A stretch of 64,000 bases of DNA from Erpobdella octoculata (lineage: Eukaryota > Annelida > Clitellata > Hirudinida > Erpobdellidae): positions 5,889,192-5,953,191 of the forward strand of contig OZ022245.1 of NCBI GenBank assembly GCA_963978895.1, written 5' to 3'. Of the stretch, positions 1-27,100 are shown piece after piece (positions within the stretch are counted from its first letter, which is position 1; each line of letters starts with the position of its first letter). The position numbers were made by a program, and so were the translations under genes. The notes under the pieces were generated by a model that saw only the letters and a program-made list of their open reading frames with translations, was not told where the DNA came from and searched no databases.

Positions 1-358
1 TGGTAGATAAAAAAGAAATGTTAATAATTTGGCTACTTTTATAGGAATGTCCTTTAAAAAAATCTAAATATAAAAAAGGTAATTTATATTAAAATTAAGT
101 ATTTTGTTTTGTCCTTAAAAAACCATGAGCTAATGGGTTTTTGATTGAATACCAGCGAAATTCTTATAGCTGAGTTTTGAAACAAATCAAATGAGGATAG
201 ACCACATTATATAAAATTAAAAATTGTTCATGGATGGGTTGACAATTATCCCATTTAGGCTAAAACAATTGCTTGATTAAACTTGGGCACTAAAAATAAA
301 TACTTTTTTTAGACTAATTAAAATTTTGGCACTAAAAAAAAATACTTTTTATGTGTAG

Positions 359-982
359 ATTGAAAGCGAAAAAGGATGTACAAGTGATTTTCTTGAAATA
401 AGAGACGGAGGTGACGAAGAAGCGCCGTTGTTGCATCGAGCCTGCAGTTTTTTGGCTCCCTCAGGCGTTCGTTCATCGTCAAATCGTCTATTTATGAAAT
501 TCCACTCTAACGATAAAGTACAATGGCAGGGATTCGAAGTGACCTTCAATTCAGGTATAATTTCATACAAATCTCTGGTAATCTTCTACAAATAAATATT
601 AAAAGAATCACTGTTTAAAAATTAATATTTTTTAAATATTATTCTATACTATGAAGTTTTTCGCACTCTTTGTCAGCCGAAAATATTTTCATCACAGACA
701 TAGTTGTATTTTAGAACCTTAAGAATTCTTCATACTTTAAGTTAATGAACTCCAATATGTTGTGACATTTTGTTCAGTTAAGAATTCATCATACATTATA
801 GGTTAATTAACTCCAATATGTTGTGATATTTAGTTTCAATGTTTCTTTTTCTCCCGGCAGAACCCCGAATAATCAGAAGACGCAGACAACAGCGACTGCC
901 CATGAAAACAGGAAAGCCGAAAAAGCTTAAACTACACACGCGTACAAAAGCAACAACTGTTTCAACAACAACTTTCCAATAA
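359..982 (+). CDS. Astacin-CUB gene A, 3' end only (last CUB half and basic tail)
   Basis: Two exons are visible, 359-554 and 861-982 (stop TAA 980-982), joined by a GT-AG intron; the 5' part lies outside the window. The first exon encodes the second half of a CUB domain (DFLEIRDGGDEEAPLLHRAC, then a hydrophobic end reading GFEVTFNS). CUB domains are extracellular beta-sandwich modules, often calcium-binding through the EIRDG acidic residues. The second exon is a Lys/Arg-rich, then Thr-rich tail. The gene is placed in the astacin family by near identity to the last two exons of gene B: the CUB exon differs by two synonymous bases in 196. The upstream intron (1-358) also matches gene B's intron from about 14137 and again just before 16826. 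Homology to gene B ends about 80 bases after the stop. A possible AATAAA lies at 1169-1174. Confidence 0.85.
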
Positions 983-2876
983 AAAAACAAATCACCACAA
1001 GTCTTCTTTCTTATTACAAATTTGAGCTTTTCATGTGAAAACTCATTTTAATAACTTAATAGTTATCATCACCGTATCGCCATCGTCATCATAACCGTCA
1101 TCGTCATCGTCGTCGTCGTCATCGTCATTGCCAACGTCATCATCATCAATGCCTTCATCCATATTCACAATAAATTCTTGTTAAATACGAGATAATTTTC
1201 AGTTTCAAGCTACTTGAGATGGAAATAAAAGTTCTACTTTTATTAATTCTTAGTTAGAATAGCACACGGATTCTAATTAAACTTCCAAATATATTTAGCG
1301 TGAGCAGTTTATGCACAATTCAAAATTTATAATCGAATTCGATCTTCAACTGAATAAAGGCGTAGGCGAATAAAACCAATACAAGACGAAAACGCTCCTT
1401 TTTGCACCACATCGCACTTATGATGCAATTGCTCTGTTACCATGGAAGGGCGTAATAAAATGAAGATTATTTCTTGAAGTGGGGTGAGGGAGTGTAAGGG
1501 CGGGCTGCTAAAAAGTGACAAATCGTAGAAACGTGGACAGGTGATTGTGGTATAGCGTTAAAGCATTTATCTCTGGACCTAAGAATCGGGGTTTCGAATC
1601 CCGCATGCGTCACCAGCGTCTGCAAAGGTTGTGAGTAGGCGGTTGTGGTTGTTCTGAAAAATGAACCACGAGTCAGTAAGAAAAGTTTCATATTCTTCGT
1701 ATTCTTAGCTTAGAAGTCTAACTACTGACGTCACGTTAAAGCATGGTTATGAGTTTGTGTGTGATAGTTTTAGTAATGAGAGGTCATTGGACAAAAAGAC
1801 GGCTGAAAGGTCATGGCCATTATAAGTCGAAAAAGGAAGTATTTTCTTATTTTCTACAAATTTTGATAAATAAATAAAACAATTTTTTTTATAAATTTTC
1901 ACATGTTTTGCCATTTTTTTCTGTGAATTGGAAATTTTTCTTTATCATCTCTTCTTAAGGGTCTGTGCATAAGTGCATAACGCATATGCATAGGTAGGTA
2001 TGTGTATATGTGAGTGTGTGTGTGTATGTGTGTGTGTGTAGTAACGTACGTGCGAAGGTCTCAGTAAAAGACACGTAGGATGACGTCACCTACGAGTAAC
2101 TGTTAGTAGCTGGCTCAATGAAAGTCTCGCGTTTGGTCCATACAGATTGCCTTTTGAGGAAGCTTCATTTTTGAAATGGATACTTAGTATGGTTTTACGA
2201 ACGTACTTATAAAAATGTACTTAAACCCTTCGATGGTTATGCATGCATGTTGATTAGGTACTTTGTTGTTGATGTTACGCTCAATCTGACTTCAGTTGAG
2301 CGTTGATTTTGAGTTTCTTAGTTCTTTAAACAAAAGACGCTTGAATATTTTCAACAGTCTTATCTCAAATTTCATCCATAAAAAAATAATCTTACGTTCA
2401 ACGCACGTAATATGAAGTTCTGTGACGTTTCGCATTCACGCACAGTGCGATGCCTGTGTGTGTTAGATTGCATATATAGGTGCATATATTCACAAAACGA
2501 CCAGATTTGAGACACCAGCGTCAGAAAATAAGAAAGATTGTTTGAGTTTAAAAGATTTTATCTTTTGATGTGAAATTTGAATTTTCAGTTTCAAGTGTGT
2601 TAAGTAGTAAGACTTTAAGGGCGTTCTATGGTTGAAACTTGATTTAGAGATTTTTCAGTGCTCGAAGTATTTAAATACTGCATTTTAAGATTCACGTTGT
2701 TTTGAATAAGTTCAATTTTAAGCAGTCTACTTTATAGAAAGATTATATAAACTGTAAGATTAATTGTGATGGTATCTAAAAACTGTTTATCCTGATTGAG
2801 ATTTAAGTTAAAAATCTTTTTTTTGTAAGGCAATTAACGTTCGAACAAAATCAACACAAAACCGGAAGAAGATAAA
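983..2876. other. Intergenic region between genes A and B
   Basis: No coding region is supported here. It holds a CATCGT/CGTCGT-type trinucleotide microsatellite at about 1066-1150, a tRNA-derived SINE at 1535-1735 and a TG-rich run at 2000-2040. A TATATAAA at 2744-2751 lies 126 bases before the gene B start and could be promoter sequence, but nothing else confirms it. Confidence 0.5.
1535..1735 (+). mobile_element. tRNA-derived SINE, copy 1
   Basis: A tRNA-like head carries a box A-like stretch (TGTGGTATAGCGTTAAAGC) and a near-perfect box B (GGTTTCGAATCCC) about 40 bases later, followed by a non-tRNA body. A second copy in the opposite orientation lies at 21545-21752 and shares both the body and the end (CTTAGAAGTCTAAC). 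Two copies plus polymerase III boxes support a SINE rather than a real tRNA gene. No tRNA cloverleaf is intact. Confidence 0.6.
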
Positions 2877-17438
<14,562 letters not shown>

Positions 17439-18324
17439 AAAAAACAAATCACAACATCAAGTCTTCATGCTTATTTTAAATTCAAGATTTTATTGTGAAA
17501 ACTCATTCTGATAACTAACGAGTGTACATGTTTGTACATTGGTTTAAATGAGTTCACATGTGTGTACATTTGACTAAATGCGTGTACAGGTTTTTACATG
17601 CGTGGACATTGTACATACTATTTATTAGCTTTAATCATACATTTTGTTCGTCAAACGTTTAAACATCTATTTTCTGTTTTGACATTCTAGTTGAATGACT
17701 ACTGTTTCTTGTTAGCTCCAGAGGCGTAGTGAATAGGGGACAGAGGGCACGTGTGCCGTGCGCTCTTTTTAAGAAGCGCGCTCGTGCTTATGGATCGAAA
17801 ACCAACCAAAATTAGAGTGAAAAATTTAATAACTTTTTTGTATAAGCATTATTTATTACATTAGTGTGTATATCATCGGATTGAACATGTTTAAATCTAC
17901 AAACATGAGTTTTTTCAGCCAACTGGAAAAATTTGAGTTTACCATCTAATAGCTTTTGATTTACACATTGTAACATTCAACGGCGTGTTGCATTGTGTTC
18001 AACGTCTCTAAATCTTCTATCATAAGTTTTTGCACAGCGGCAAAGGACAATCGAGTGACATTCACACACATGGGAGGACACAGGATTAGCAAAAGAAGGT
18101 GTTCAAAACGGAGTGTGTGGTGGATAGAAAATGTTTTTATTATTGGGTTGGATTTGTAGGTTCTTACATAATTTAATATTTAATCATTCCCAAACTAAAT
18201 TTCTGTAACAGTTGTTAGCAGAATAGTATAGTTAGTTGAGTTAATTGACTTTCTTTGCAGTCAAGTTTTGTGGCTCCTATCACTAACACCGACTTTTGCG
18301 ATCACACCGACACTTTTTGAAATG

Positions 18325-18390
18325 TCGGTGTCAACGCCAACCAGTCGGTGTCAACGCCAACCAGTCGGTGGCAACGCCAACCAGCCGGTG
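18325..18390. repeat. 20-bp subterminal minisatellite, left
   Basis: Three full units of TCGGTGTCAACGCCAACCAG and a partial fourth. Just before it, CACCGACA and TGTCGGTG form a hairpin (about 18306-18330). The complement of the unit shares GCGTTRACACCGACT with the right-hand array. Confidence 0.85.
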
Positions 18391-19220
18391 AACTCCACTG
18401 CTGATTGGTTATTAGCTTCTTTCTATTTGAACTGCAACTTGATATGACTCGAAGGTGTCTTGTTTGACCTAGAGCTCTAAAACTTTCGGGAAAGCTTTAT
18501 TCTGGATGACAATACATGAATTAAATATTTCCGACATTAATTAGGCCCTAAATCAATTAAAATTATTTAAATCAAATGTTGTGCAATATAAGTAGTTTTC
18601 CTGCCACCTAGCGACTCTAAGAAAATCGTTTGACAACCGGCCACAAAGCTCTGGCGATCGTTTCATTTATGTAGTTATTAAAGTTATAGACTTAACGAGG
18701 TTTTTTACGGTTCACTTGTTTATTATTATTACTAAAAAAGTCCTCATCACTTCACCAGCACGACTACCTACCGTTAAAACAAATATCATTATTATTTTTG
18801 GCTTTTTAGCTGCCCCCGTAAGGGCATCCAAAGATTGCAGACGCCTCCCATATTTCAGGAAGACACTGCGGGATATTGGGTTTAGTTTTCAACTAGCAAT
18901 AACCACGCCTCGGATAAACCTCACTGGCTATGGTACCGCCACTGCGCAAAGCTAACTATCGGCTAAACTCAATAGTTTAAGTCCTAGAGCCAGCTATCTG
19001 GCTGAGGTGTTTAGAAAATGCTAAAATTATAATTAGTTTAAATTAAGTAATAACTATATTTAATTGATAAAATTTCAATTCCTTTAAACACACTTAATTT
19101 GTGCTGAATTAATCTAAGTTGCTCGTTGCGATTAAAACTTTTATATTGTTCATGTTTATTTAGATCGCTAGGTGGCAGATCAAACTTTGGTACATCAAAA
19201 AAACTACCATTTCATTTAGT

Positions 19221-20834
19221 GGTATCCTATCAAAAGAGCGAAAACATAAAGGCGAAAACAAAAGGGCGAACATAAAAGGGCGAAACTAAAAAGGGCGAAT
19301 GCTAAAAAGATCGCACGATAATAAGAGCGAAAATAAAAAGGGCGAAACTAAAAAGAGCGCACAATAAAAAAAACGAACGTCAAAAAAGCGAAAATATGAA
19401 ATATTAGAATTTATAACTTTACACACACACTAGCAGCACAAACCAACTTTTTTTCTTCTGCTATCTCGCTTTCTCTCTCTTCTCTCTCTTTTTTCTTTTT
19501 TTCTCTCTCTCTCTAGTGAAACGCATGGTACTTTATTTTTTGTTCCTCTCTTTTTTTCTCACTCTCTATCTCGCTCGCTCTTTGTTGTTAATAAAATGCA
19601 TGTTTTTTTCTCATTCTTTCTTTTTAATGTTTCTCTCGTTATAATTCTTTATCAATTGTCTTTTTGTTTTGTTTGTATCTCTTTTTTTTCTATTTGTTTT
19701 TTTTCTCTCTCTTTTCCTAAATGATGATGATATTGTGGCGCGGGTGTTTTAAATGTTTAGTTAGTATTATAACAGTTAATCGTCACCTTCTTTTTTTCTT
19801 CTTTTTTTCTCTCTTTCTTCCCCTCTCTTTTTTTCTCTCATAGCTTCCCATTAAGATTCACTCATGTGAATGTTGCGAACACATTAAAAACACATTAGTG
19901 CCAGATGCCAATGTCACGGTCAAGAAACTTCCTACTTAATTATAGTTCAAACTTGAATTTATAGATAAGTATTTTTGGTACAAAATTGGTTATAGGAAAA
20001 TTTGCTCATGTAAAAACCTATTTAATTTTACAGTTTCTGTACAAAAAGTGATGCACAAATTATACCCAGCAGTGGAGAGTTATAAACCAAGAAAAATAAT
20101 ATTATAAATTACATTGTTAAATTAAACTTTAATTATACATTAATGGGTTGAAATAACTTTGGACATTTTAACTAGGAACAATTTGATCGCGGACATTTTA
20201 CATAGCGCTAAAAATTGAAAAAAGAAACGCAAATAAAATACACATTTTATCACTGTTCTGTTGATTATGGAGCCGAGAGAATGATAGAGAAAACTTTATT
20301 TGTTTGTGTGCGTGCCTGAATGAAAAATATGGTAAAAGAGAGGCTTAATTCGTGCGCGCAGGCGTGTATGTATGTGATAGAAAAAGAGCCCGGTAATGGC
20401 GAGTATTTCAAATGGCTAAATTTAAAATTACTAACGGGGTTGCTCGGAGTTTTTCGAGGTTTTCCCATCATTTTCTTTCACCTTTTCTCTCCCTCTGTTT
20501 CCTTTCCTTTCCTATTTGTTTTCCCGATCTCGCACACACGGCCGCTTGCCCAATCCCACTCGCTTTTCCGGTTCCACTTCATTTTTTTCTCATTTTTTTG
20601 CCCATAAAACTTTAAACAGATTTCTTAAAAATTGCTTGAAACATAGATAATACAAACTTATTTTCGCTTTTTTGATGTTCGCTTTTTTCATTGTTCGCCT
20701 TTTTTAGTTTCGCCCTTTTCATTTTCGCTCTTATTATCGTGCGCTCTTTTTAGCATTCGCCTTTTTTAGTTTCGCTCCTTTGTGTTCGCCCTTTTGTTTC
20801 CGCCCTTATGTTTTCGCCCTTTTGATAGTAAACC
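19221..20834. mobile_element. TIR element with 185-bp inverted termini and 8-bp TSD
   Basis: A perfect 8-bp target duplication CATTTAGT flanks it (19213-19220 and 20835-20842). The left arm (19221 to about 19415) and right arm (about 20655-20834) are inverted copies beginning GGTATCCTATCAAAAG and GGTTTACTATCAAAAG. Both arms are built from GGGCGAAA-type motifs every 12-16 bases, probably transposase-binding repeats. The middle (19440-19860) is CT-rich, and no transposase is seen. The 8-bp TSD is compatible with hAT, P or KDZ/Zisupton-type superfamilies; I cannot decide between them. Confidence 0.75.
20431..20660 (-). mobile_element. Helitron-like fragment, copy 6 (diverged)
   Basis: CTAACGGGGTTGCTCGGAGT at the start is a decayed version of the CTAG-plus-hairpin terminus of the other copies. 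It is followed by the TTTTTCGAGGTTTTCC segment, the CT-rich body and the shared CATAAAACTTTAAACAGATT region. The 5' half is missing. It is nested inside the TIR element 19221-20834. Confidence 0.55.
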
Positions 20835-21544
20835 CATTTAGTGAGCCTGGTGACGATCATATCCTTAAACCTTTATTTGAAAAAAATCTTTTCCACTCCA
20901 CGAGAAGATCGAATTTTTCTCTATAAGTATTATTTTCATCAAATCGTTTTATTTATTTTGTTTTAGTAGTAGACATCCGATAGAAATCAACCAGCAATCA
21001 ACCATAACCCGGGCGATGAATTCAGCTGATTACTTTTTTTTAATTCTCCAGCTATGCTCAGACGCTTGCAATGTTTGCTAAAGCTCCATAGGTGTCGCTA
21101 AAACAGTCTTTAAACCGATTGAAAACTTTACCTGAAAGGCATAGAGAGGGAAATTTCTTCATTCCCGATTTTGAAGTAGGCTCCACCTAACGTTTAATTT
21201 GGTCCCTCACGACCCTCACTGACGTAGAAGTGGCCCCACCGCCCCTTCTGATTTCGAAGTGGATTCTCCTGACGTTAAAGTGGCTCCCCTGCTTTTGAAG
21301 TGGACCCTCTTCTTAACGTTGATATAAACTCTCATTGATTTCGAATGTGTTTTTTTTAGCAAAGTACCTACGACTACCCCCGGTCATCAGCTAATTTCAT
21401 CCCCCGGTCATGGAAAATTTTGAGAGAAAAAGAGAAAATACTGGAATTGTGGGCACTTTTAAAATGTGTCCCACTCCATGGTTTTGCTGAAATGACTGAC
21501 GTATCTGCGTAAAGCTGTCTGGGCTGTATGAAGTTTGACAATGT

Positions 21545-21752
21545 TTAACGTGGCGATAATCGTTAGACTTCTAAGCCACGAATCGCTTTATCCAACTTTT
21601 ACTCACTCATGGGCCCATTTAGACAGAACAACCAGAGGCAGTCATTTATAGGTGCCTACCCACACCCGTTCTAGATGCTGGTGACGCTGGGGGGATTCTC
21701 AGGCCCACTGGTGAATGCCTTACCGCCTAAAACCCTGGACCATCTTGTCGAT
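21545..21752 (-). mobile_element. tRNA-derived SINE, copy 2
   Basis: Reading the - strand, it matches the SINE at 1535-1735: AGCGTCACCAGC, then GGTTGTTCTG, GAGTGAGTAAAAG and GCTTAGAAGTCTAACGATT. The tRNA-like head is more decayed than in copy 1. It lies inside the Mutator-like element. Confidence 0.5.
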
Positions 21753-21940
21753 CTACCCCGCTGAGTTCTTGATGATTTCATATGATTGTACTTCGTACTT
21801 TATTTCGTATTTTTAATGAGTTCTTATTCAAATAATCACTATCTAATGCAAGCGCCACCAAGCGACATTTTTACAGTCGCTTGAACGATTAAAAAGCACC
21901 TTTAAGTCATATCAGTTCGTAAGTTAAATACAGAGACAGG

Positions 21941-22095
21941 ACTCGGACGCGCTAACACCGACTCGGACGCGTTAACACCGACTCGGACGCGTTAACACCG
22001 ACTCGGACGCGTTAACACCGACTCGGACGCGTTAACACCGACTGGGCCGCGTTAACACCGAATTTTTGGCGATGACACCGACACTTCGGTGTCAT
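21941..22095. repeat. 20-bp subterminal minisatellite and hairpin, right
   Basis: Six units of ACTCGGACGCGTTAACACCG (with small variants) and a seventh diverged unit, followed by a near-perfect hairpin GATGACACCGA-CAC-TTCGGTGTCATC at 22071-22095. It mirrors the left-hand array of the same Mutator-like element. Confidence 0.9.
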
Positions 22096-22601
22096 CGCAA
22101 AATTCGGTGTCACTGACATTCCCCAAGTTTTGTACAACCATCACAGAGGTATGTTAAGACCCAGTACAAAAAAATCTATCTGTGTAAACCCACAAACAAT
22201 AGCTGATGAGTAATATTTTTATGCATAATTACATGTGATATGATACTACTAAGTTATTCATCAAATTCTACAGCAAAATATCAATAAACCTAAATGTTTA
22301 TTTTTTCATTCTGTACAATTTTAATAACATGGTCATAAATAAGTAAAACAAAATAACTTTGTGACATAGATGTACTCGAAGTTAGGTCAGTTCAAATCAA
22401 TAAAAATATAAAACAGACTAAAAATACAAGAATAAAGGACGTTATAACAATTGTTACTTTGTACCCTAACCAAATGACCAAACCTATATAAAAAGTTTTT
22501 AGATCATGTAACTGCTTGTAAAAGTGCTAAATAGCTTCAGTTTTTACTAACGAAAGAGGGGGGTTACGGACCTTTAGGACCCCTCCCTGTATCCGCCCCT
22601 G

Positions 22602-24174
22602 TACATACATACATCCCTACGCTTTTATAATAGGTAACTTAAAATAGTCAAATCTTTGGTATATAATTGTTAAGTTCTCCGTAATCCCGATTGTGAAGAA
22701 AAATGTTGATAGAAAGTTGGAATACGGAAATGATGCTTAATCTTGTTCCGCGTGTATTAATAAATAGTGTGTAGTGCTGAGAAGATGCTATGTTTATTGA
22801 CGTATTGACGTGAGAAACAGTGCAATGTGTTTTTAGGATGTTTAAGACTGACAATGTGAGACAAACGGGCTCAGTGACTACACTTGCATAGGGCAGAATT
22901 CAGCCATCTGACTGAAGAAGACTGAATTAAAACACAGATATATTATTTCAATTGGTTAAGTAAATACAAACTAGATTTTCAGTGAGAGGTAGTTTCAGAT
23001 AGCGAAAGATTTGAGAGCGAGTTTTAGAGAATAAACTCTGTAGTTAGACAAGTTGACAAAATTTATCTAATAGAATTAAAAAAGTTGTTAGTATCAACGT
23101 GAGATATTTTTAGATTAAGTCAATTGATAATATTTTGAAAAAAATTATTAAACCCAAATTTTAATTCGAGAAATATTGTCCTATAAATGGCTATAAATAA
23201 TGTGATACTTTAACCATACGAATCGCTATATTGGTACGCCCCACGCCCCAGCACCTAAATGGTCCGCTTAAGGTTAGTCTTTTCTGACTTGGAATTATAC
23301 AATGCCAGCCAGCCAAACATCTACCAAATTGAATCTAACTTAATTTTTGATTCCCATTTCACTAATTATTCACAGATAGATACCTATTTCCCAAACTGGA
23401 CTGCACATTTATTATTATTTATTATAAATCTCGATGGCACACAAATCATGAAAATTAGTGTAATAAATTTCAACACTTGTCCCCATCTTGGCCATACTTA
23501 TTTCACTGCTAATAACCGATGTCTTCTGTGATTACACCAGTGAAAACGATTGACAAATAATGTTAAAATCACTCTCTAATTAACATAACAGCCAATTATT
23601 AGCTGTAATGTTGTTAGTGTTAAACCCTAAACTGCACTATATAACACACATTAAAGAAACAAATACAAATTAAATTTTAAATTTGAACAACTGTTACTAT
23701 TTTGCAATCAAATCTTAAAATTTGTACGTCAACGTTTTAACTCATATCTGTCAACCATTCAGAGCCAATATTAAATTTATGAATAGGAATTAGCCATTGT
23801 GAGCGTTCAGGCTATCACAAGGTTGAAGTTGTTGTGCTTTCACGTGATCGTCGTTCGATCGATTTGTAAATAAAAACAGCTCTTGATCACAGAAACAGAA
23901 TCAGAAGTTGCTTTTCTCCTAGAGAGGTTTGAATTTCACAAAGCTTTTCAATAAACGTTTTCAATCGGCATTGCTATTAACATTTTTATTGTATAATAGT
24001 TATTAATTTATATTATTATTTATTTTAAACGTTTATTTTGTCTTTCGTTAGATTTAGTACGTCAATTCATAAGTGGTTGACAAAAAAAAAATAACGAAAG
24101 TACATAATTCCAAAAATTTTAATTTCTAATCATATAAATTTCAATATAAAATAAATTTGTTGCTTCTAAACAGC
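22602..24174. other. Intergenic region upstream of cathepsin B
   Basis: I see no coding region or clear repeat here. It must contain the promoter and 5' UTR of the cathepsin B gene, but no convincing TATA box or initiator could be placed. The short frames present (for example 23259-23531) have no recognisable domain. Confidence 0.5.
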
Positions 24175-27100
24175 ATGGGGCAGTGTAACATTTTATTTTT
24201 CGTCGCTTGTCTGGTTGTCTCCAGCTTTGCCGCGGTGCCATTTCCAACTCCTCTGTCTCAGGAGATGATCGACTTCATCAACAACTACCCCGATGCAACA
24301 TGGAAGGTATATCAGTTTTATGATAATTTCTTTGAGGAATGAGACACTTTTAGTAATATGACCTAATTATTTTGGCAGCCTGCATGTTGTTGTAGCTACT
24401 TATTCAACTAGCTAGCAGCTAGGCTAGTTGAATAAGTATAAGTTGCACTTTCTTTATTATAGGCATCAAACTCTTAGCAAAACCTGTTACTTAATAGCTT
24501 CTTTGGTGTGCGAAATATAAATTAATAGCTAAACTTTAGAAAATTTAAGAAGGCAAACATTTGTTTTAAACAAATTTATTTTTGAAACAAACTTTCAACC
24601 AGCCATCACACGAAATATTTTGCTCATATAAATGCAAATCTAATTTGTTTAATAAAATTTTTTTACCAAAAACCTATAAAAAAATTCAAGGCTGGAAAAA
24701 CCTTCGAAGGTCGTTCGATTGAGCACGTGAAAGGATTGTGCGGTGTAATCGAGAATAATGATGTCAAACTTCCAACCATGACGCACGACATAGATGAAAA
24801 CGAGGTTCTTCCAGAATCTTTCGACTTGAGGGACAAATCTGACATGTGCCCCACCCTCAAAGAGATCAGGGACCAAGGATCGTGTGGGTCGTGTTGGGTG
24901 AGAATCTCGTCGCAAACGTGATGAATTATTATTGTACTTTTTCACACTCAAAATAATTTCAAATTTGTATTGGTCAACATGCAAACAAAATTCTACATTA
25001 ACAAATTTTGCTAGTTTATTTGGTTTGCAGTTAAACAAAATAATTTATATTATAAGGAATTTAAAATAACCAATTTATTCATTTATTCATTATTTTTACA
25101 AACTAATTTTTAGGCTTTTGGTGCTGTGTCTACAATGTCTGACAGAATCTGTTTGGCTTCAAATGGAGCAAAGAAAGTTCATCTTGGAGCTGAAGATCTT
25201 CTGTCGTGTTGTCACATTTGTGGATTCGGGTAATTTTTATTTGCCTTGATTGTCTTAACAGGACAGTTATCGTCGATAATCGAGTGAAGCGCGAATTTTT
25301 TAAGTTCAAATTTGCAGCAGTAACAGGGTAAATGTTGCAATAGACTCCATATATTATAAAATTAAAATTTTTAGGAAAATTTATTTTGAAGCGGGTATAT
25401 AAATCATGCTGAGCTACAGTTGAATGTATTGAACTCTTGTTTGTTGCTAAGATTGAAACTTGTATTGAACTAAGAAATATATTTTGTTAAACGAGTATTG
25501 AATCAAGGTTTTCTGGACGCCGTTTAGACACCTATATAATATTATATATATAATATATGTTAAACGTGTTACAAGACTAACTTTTCATTATTTTTCAACT
25601 TCAACAGTTGCCACGGTGGCATTCCAGCAATGGCCTGGATGTATTACAGATTTAGCGGCATTGTAACTGGTGGTGCCTACAACTCTAGTGAGGTAATTAT
25701 TTCTGTTTTTCTATATTCACTACGGTATAAGAAACAGAAATAGCTTTTGATTTGTTTTATTAATTCTATGATATTGTTTTTAAAATTAACTGAAATTGTG
25801 TTTTTTTATCAGGGTTGCCGTCCCTATACAATCCCTGCTTGTGAGCATCACAGCGCTCACAATGGAACTAGACCTCCTTGCGGTGACTTAGTGTCAACTC
25901 CTTCGTGTACCAAGAAATGCATAAGCGGTTATGAAAAACAATACAACCAAGATAGACACTATGGTTAGCTTACAGGTTTACGTAGTTGTTTATTGTAAAA
26001 CAGGATCTTGATAAGTTTACAAATTATGTAAAATTCATTGAAAGCATAATTGAGGTTCTGTGTTGTTTCAGATGCATTTTTACCTCTACAATACAATGCG
26101 CTTTTCGTATTTTAAAAGTTGATATTAACAAGAGTGCATAAAAAACATAAATTTTGTTTTTAAAACAATAACATAAATTTTGTAGACAATTAAGCTTACC
26201 ATATTATTGGCGCATTTTAAACTTGTATTGTGCATCTAGACTAGACCAAACCGAGCGTCACTCAAGAATGACAGCTATAGAATTTTAGGTGTTGCAATGT
26301 TTTTATTACGGGGTCGGATACGGGGGGGGGGTCTTGAGGGTCCGGGCTCCTTTTCGTTGAGAAAAACTAAAATTATTTAGCACTTCACTGACAGTTACAT
26401 GATCCAAAAGCATGAGCTAGGGTACAGAGTATGGTTGTTACAGTTACTGAATCTAAAACTGAAACATTCAGTTAACTGAATCTTTTTAGATTCAGTAACT
26501 TCAACTGAAACTGAAACTGAATCTTTTTTTAAAAACTGTAACTGAAACTGAATCTATTGAAAAAACTGAATATAACTGAATCTTTTAGAATGAATATTTT
26601 TTATCATTTTATTATATTATTTTTGTGTTTGCGGTTAAATGTTTTGATTCTATGGCACGGACGATAACTTCGGTCGAAGTTAGGAATAGTTCTTTCTTTT
26701 TGTTTCGTGTTAGTGTTCTGTTGCTTGCGTTGTTTTTAGAAGATTTTCAATTTTTAGAATTATCAGAATGGAAGATACTTGTGTTAGCAATGACATTGTT
26801 ATGGACGAATCTACCGAGGAAGAAGTATTGTTTATTCAACAAAATGAGTCGGAATCTGCTTTAGGACCAACGAAAAAAGCTAGATTCAACAAAACAAGAC
26901 CTATACTAACCCGGTACATAAAAGGTTTACAGGAGTTGTAGCCGATATTAAGGGCAATATTTGTTCTGTAATTTTGAAAGGTAAAAATGTCAAAAATTTA
27001 GAGTCTCACTTGAGGAAGCATGAAATAGAATACGCAGAGTATTTAGAGGAAAAAATAGCTATGATATCAAAAACACAAAGTAAGTCTATTAAACGACCCC

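Larger units (their letters stand above)
18272..22124. mobile_element. Mutator-like (MULE-type) TIR element with 9-bp TSD
   Basis: Flanked by a 9-bp direct repeat AAGTTTTGT (18263-18271 and 22125-22133; 10 bp if a shared C is counted). The inverted termini run GGCTCCTATCACTAACACCG on the left and GGGGAATGTCAGTGACACCG on the right (complemented), continuing through TTTTGCGAT and ACACCGA. Homologous 20-bp minisatellites lie in inverted orientation inside both ends. The paralogous element at 26309-29034 gives the uninterrupted target (around 28840-28870). A 9-bp TSD with long TIRs fits Mutator-like elements. No transposase is visible. It contains the nested element 19221-20834 and a SINE. Confidence 0.7.
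17719..22601 (-). mobile_element. TA-flanked MITE-like element, copy 1, split by a nested transposon
   Basis: Flanked by TA at the right (22602-22603), with the terminus CAGGGGCGGATACAGGG read inward from 22601 on the - strand. The left end near 17719 (CAGAGGCG) is decayed and approximate. It matches copy 2 (26309-29034) in inverted orientation: 18190-18270 matches the complement near 28870-28920, and 22310-22601 matches 26309-26421 plus 28260-28390. The Mutator-like element 18272-22124 interrupts it. TA flanks and termini suggest Tc1/mariner ancestry. No transposase frame remains. Confidence 0.65.

Noticed and set aside
1535..1610. A functional tRNA gene
   Set aside because: Box B is good, but the stems do not close and the unit continues into a SINE body found again at 21545-21752.
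23259..23531. 90-codon frame upstream of cathepsin B
   Set aside because: Composition resembles surrounding AT-rich noncoding DNA and no motif or homologue in the window supports it.
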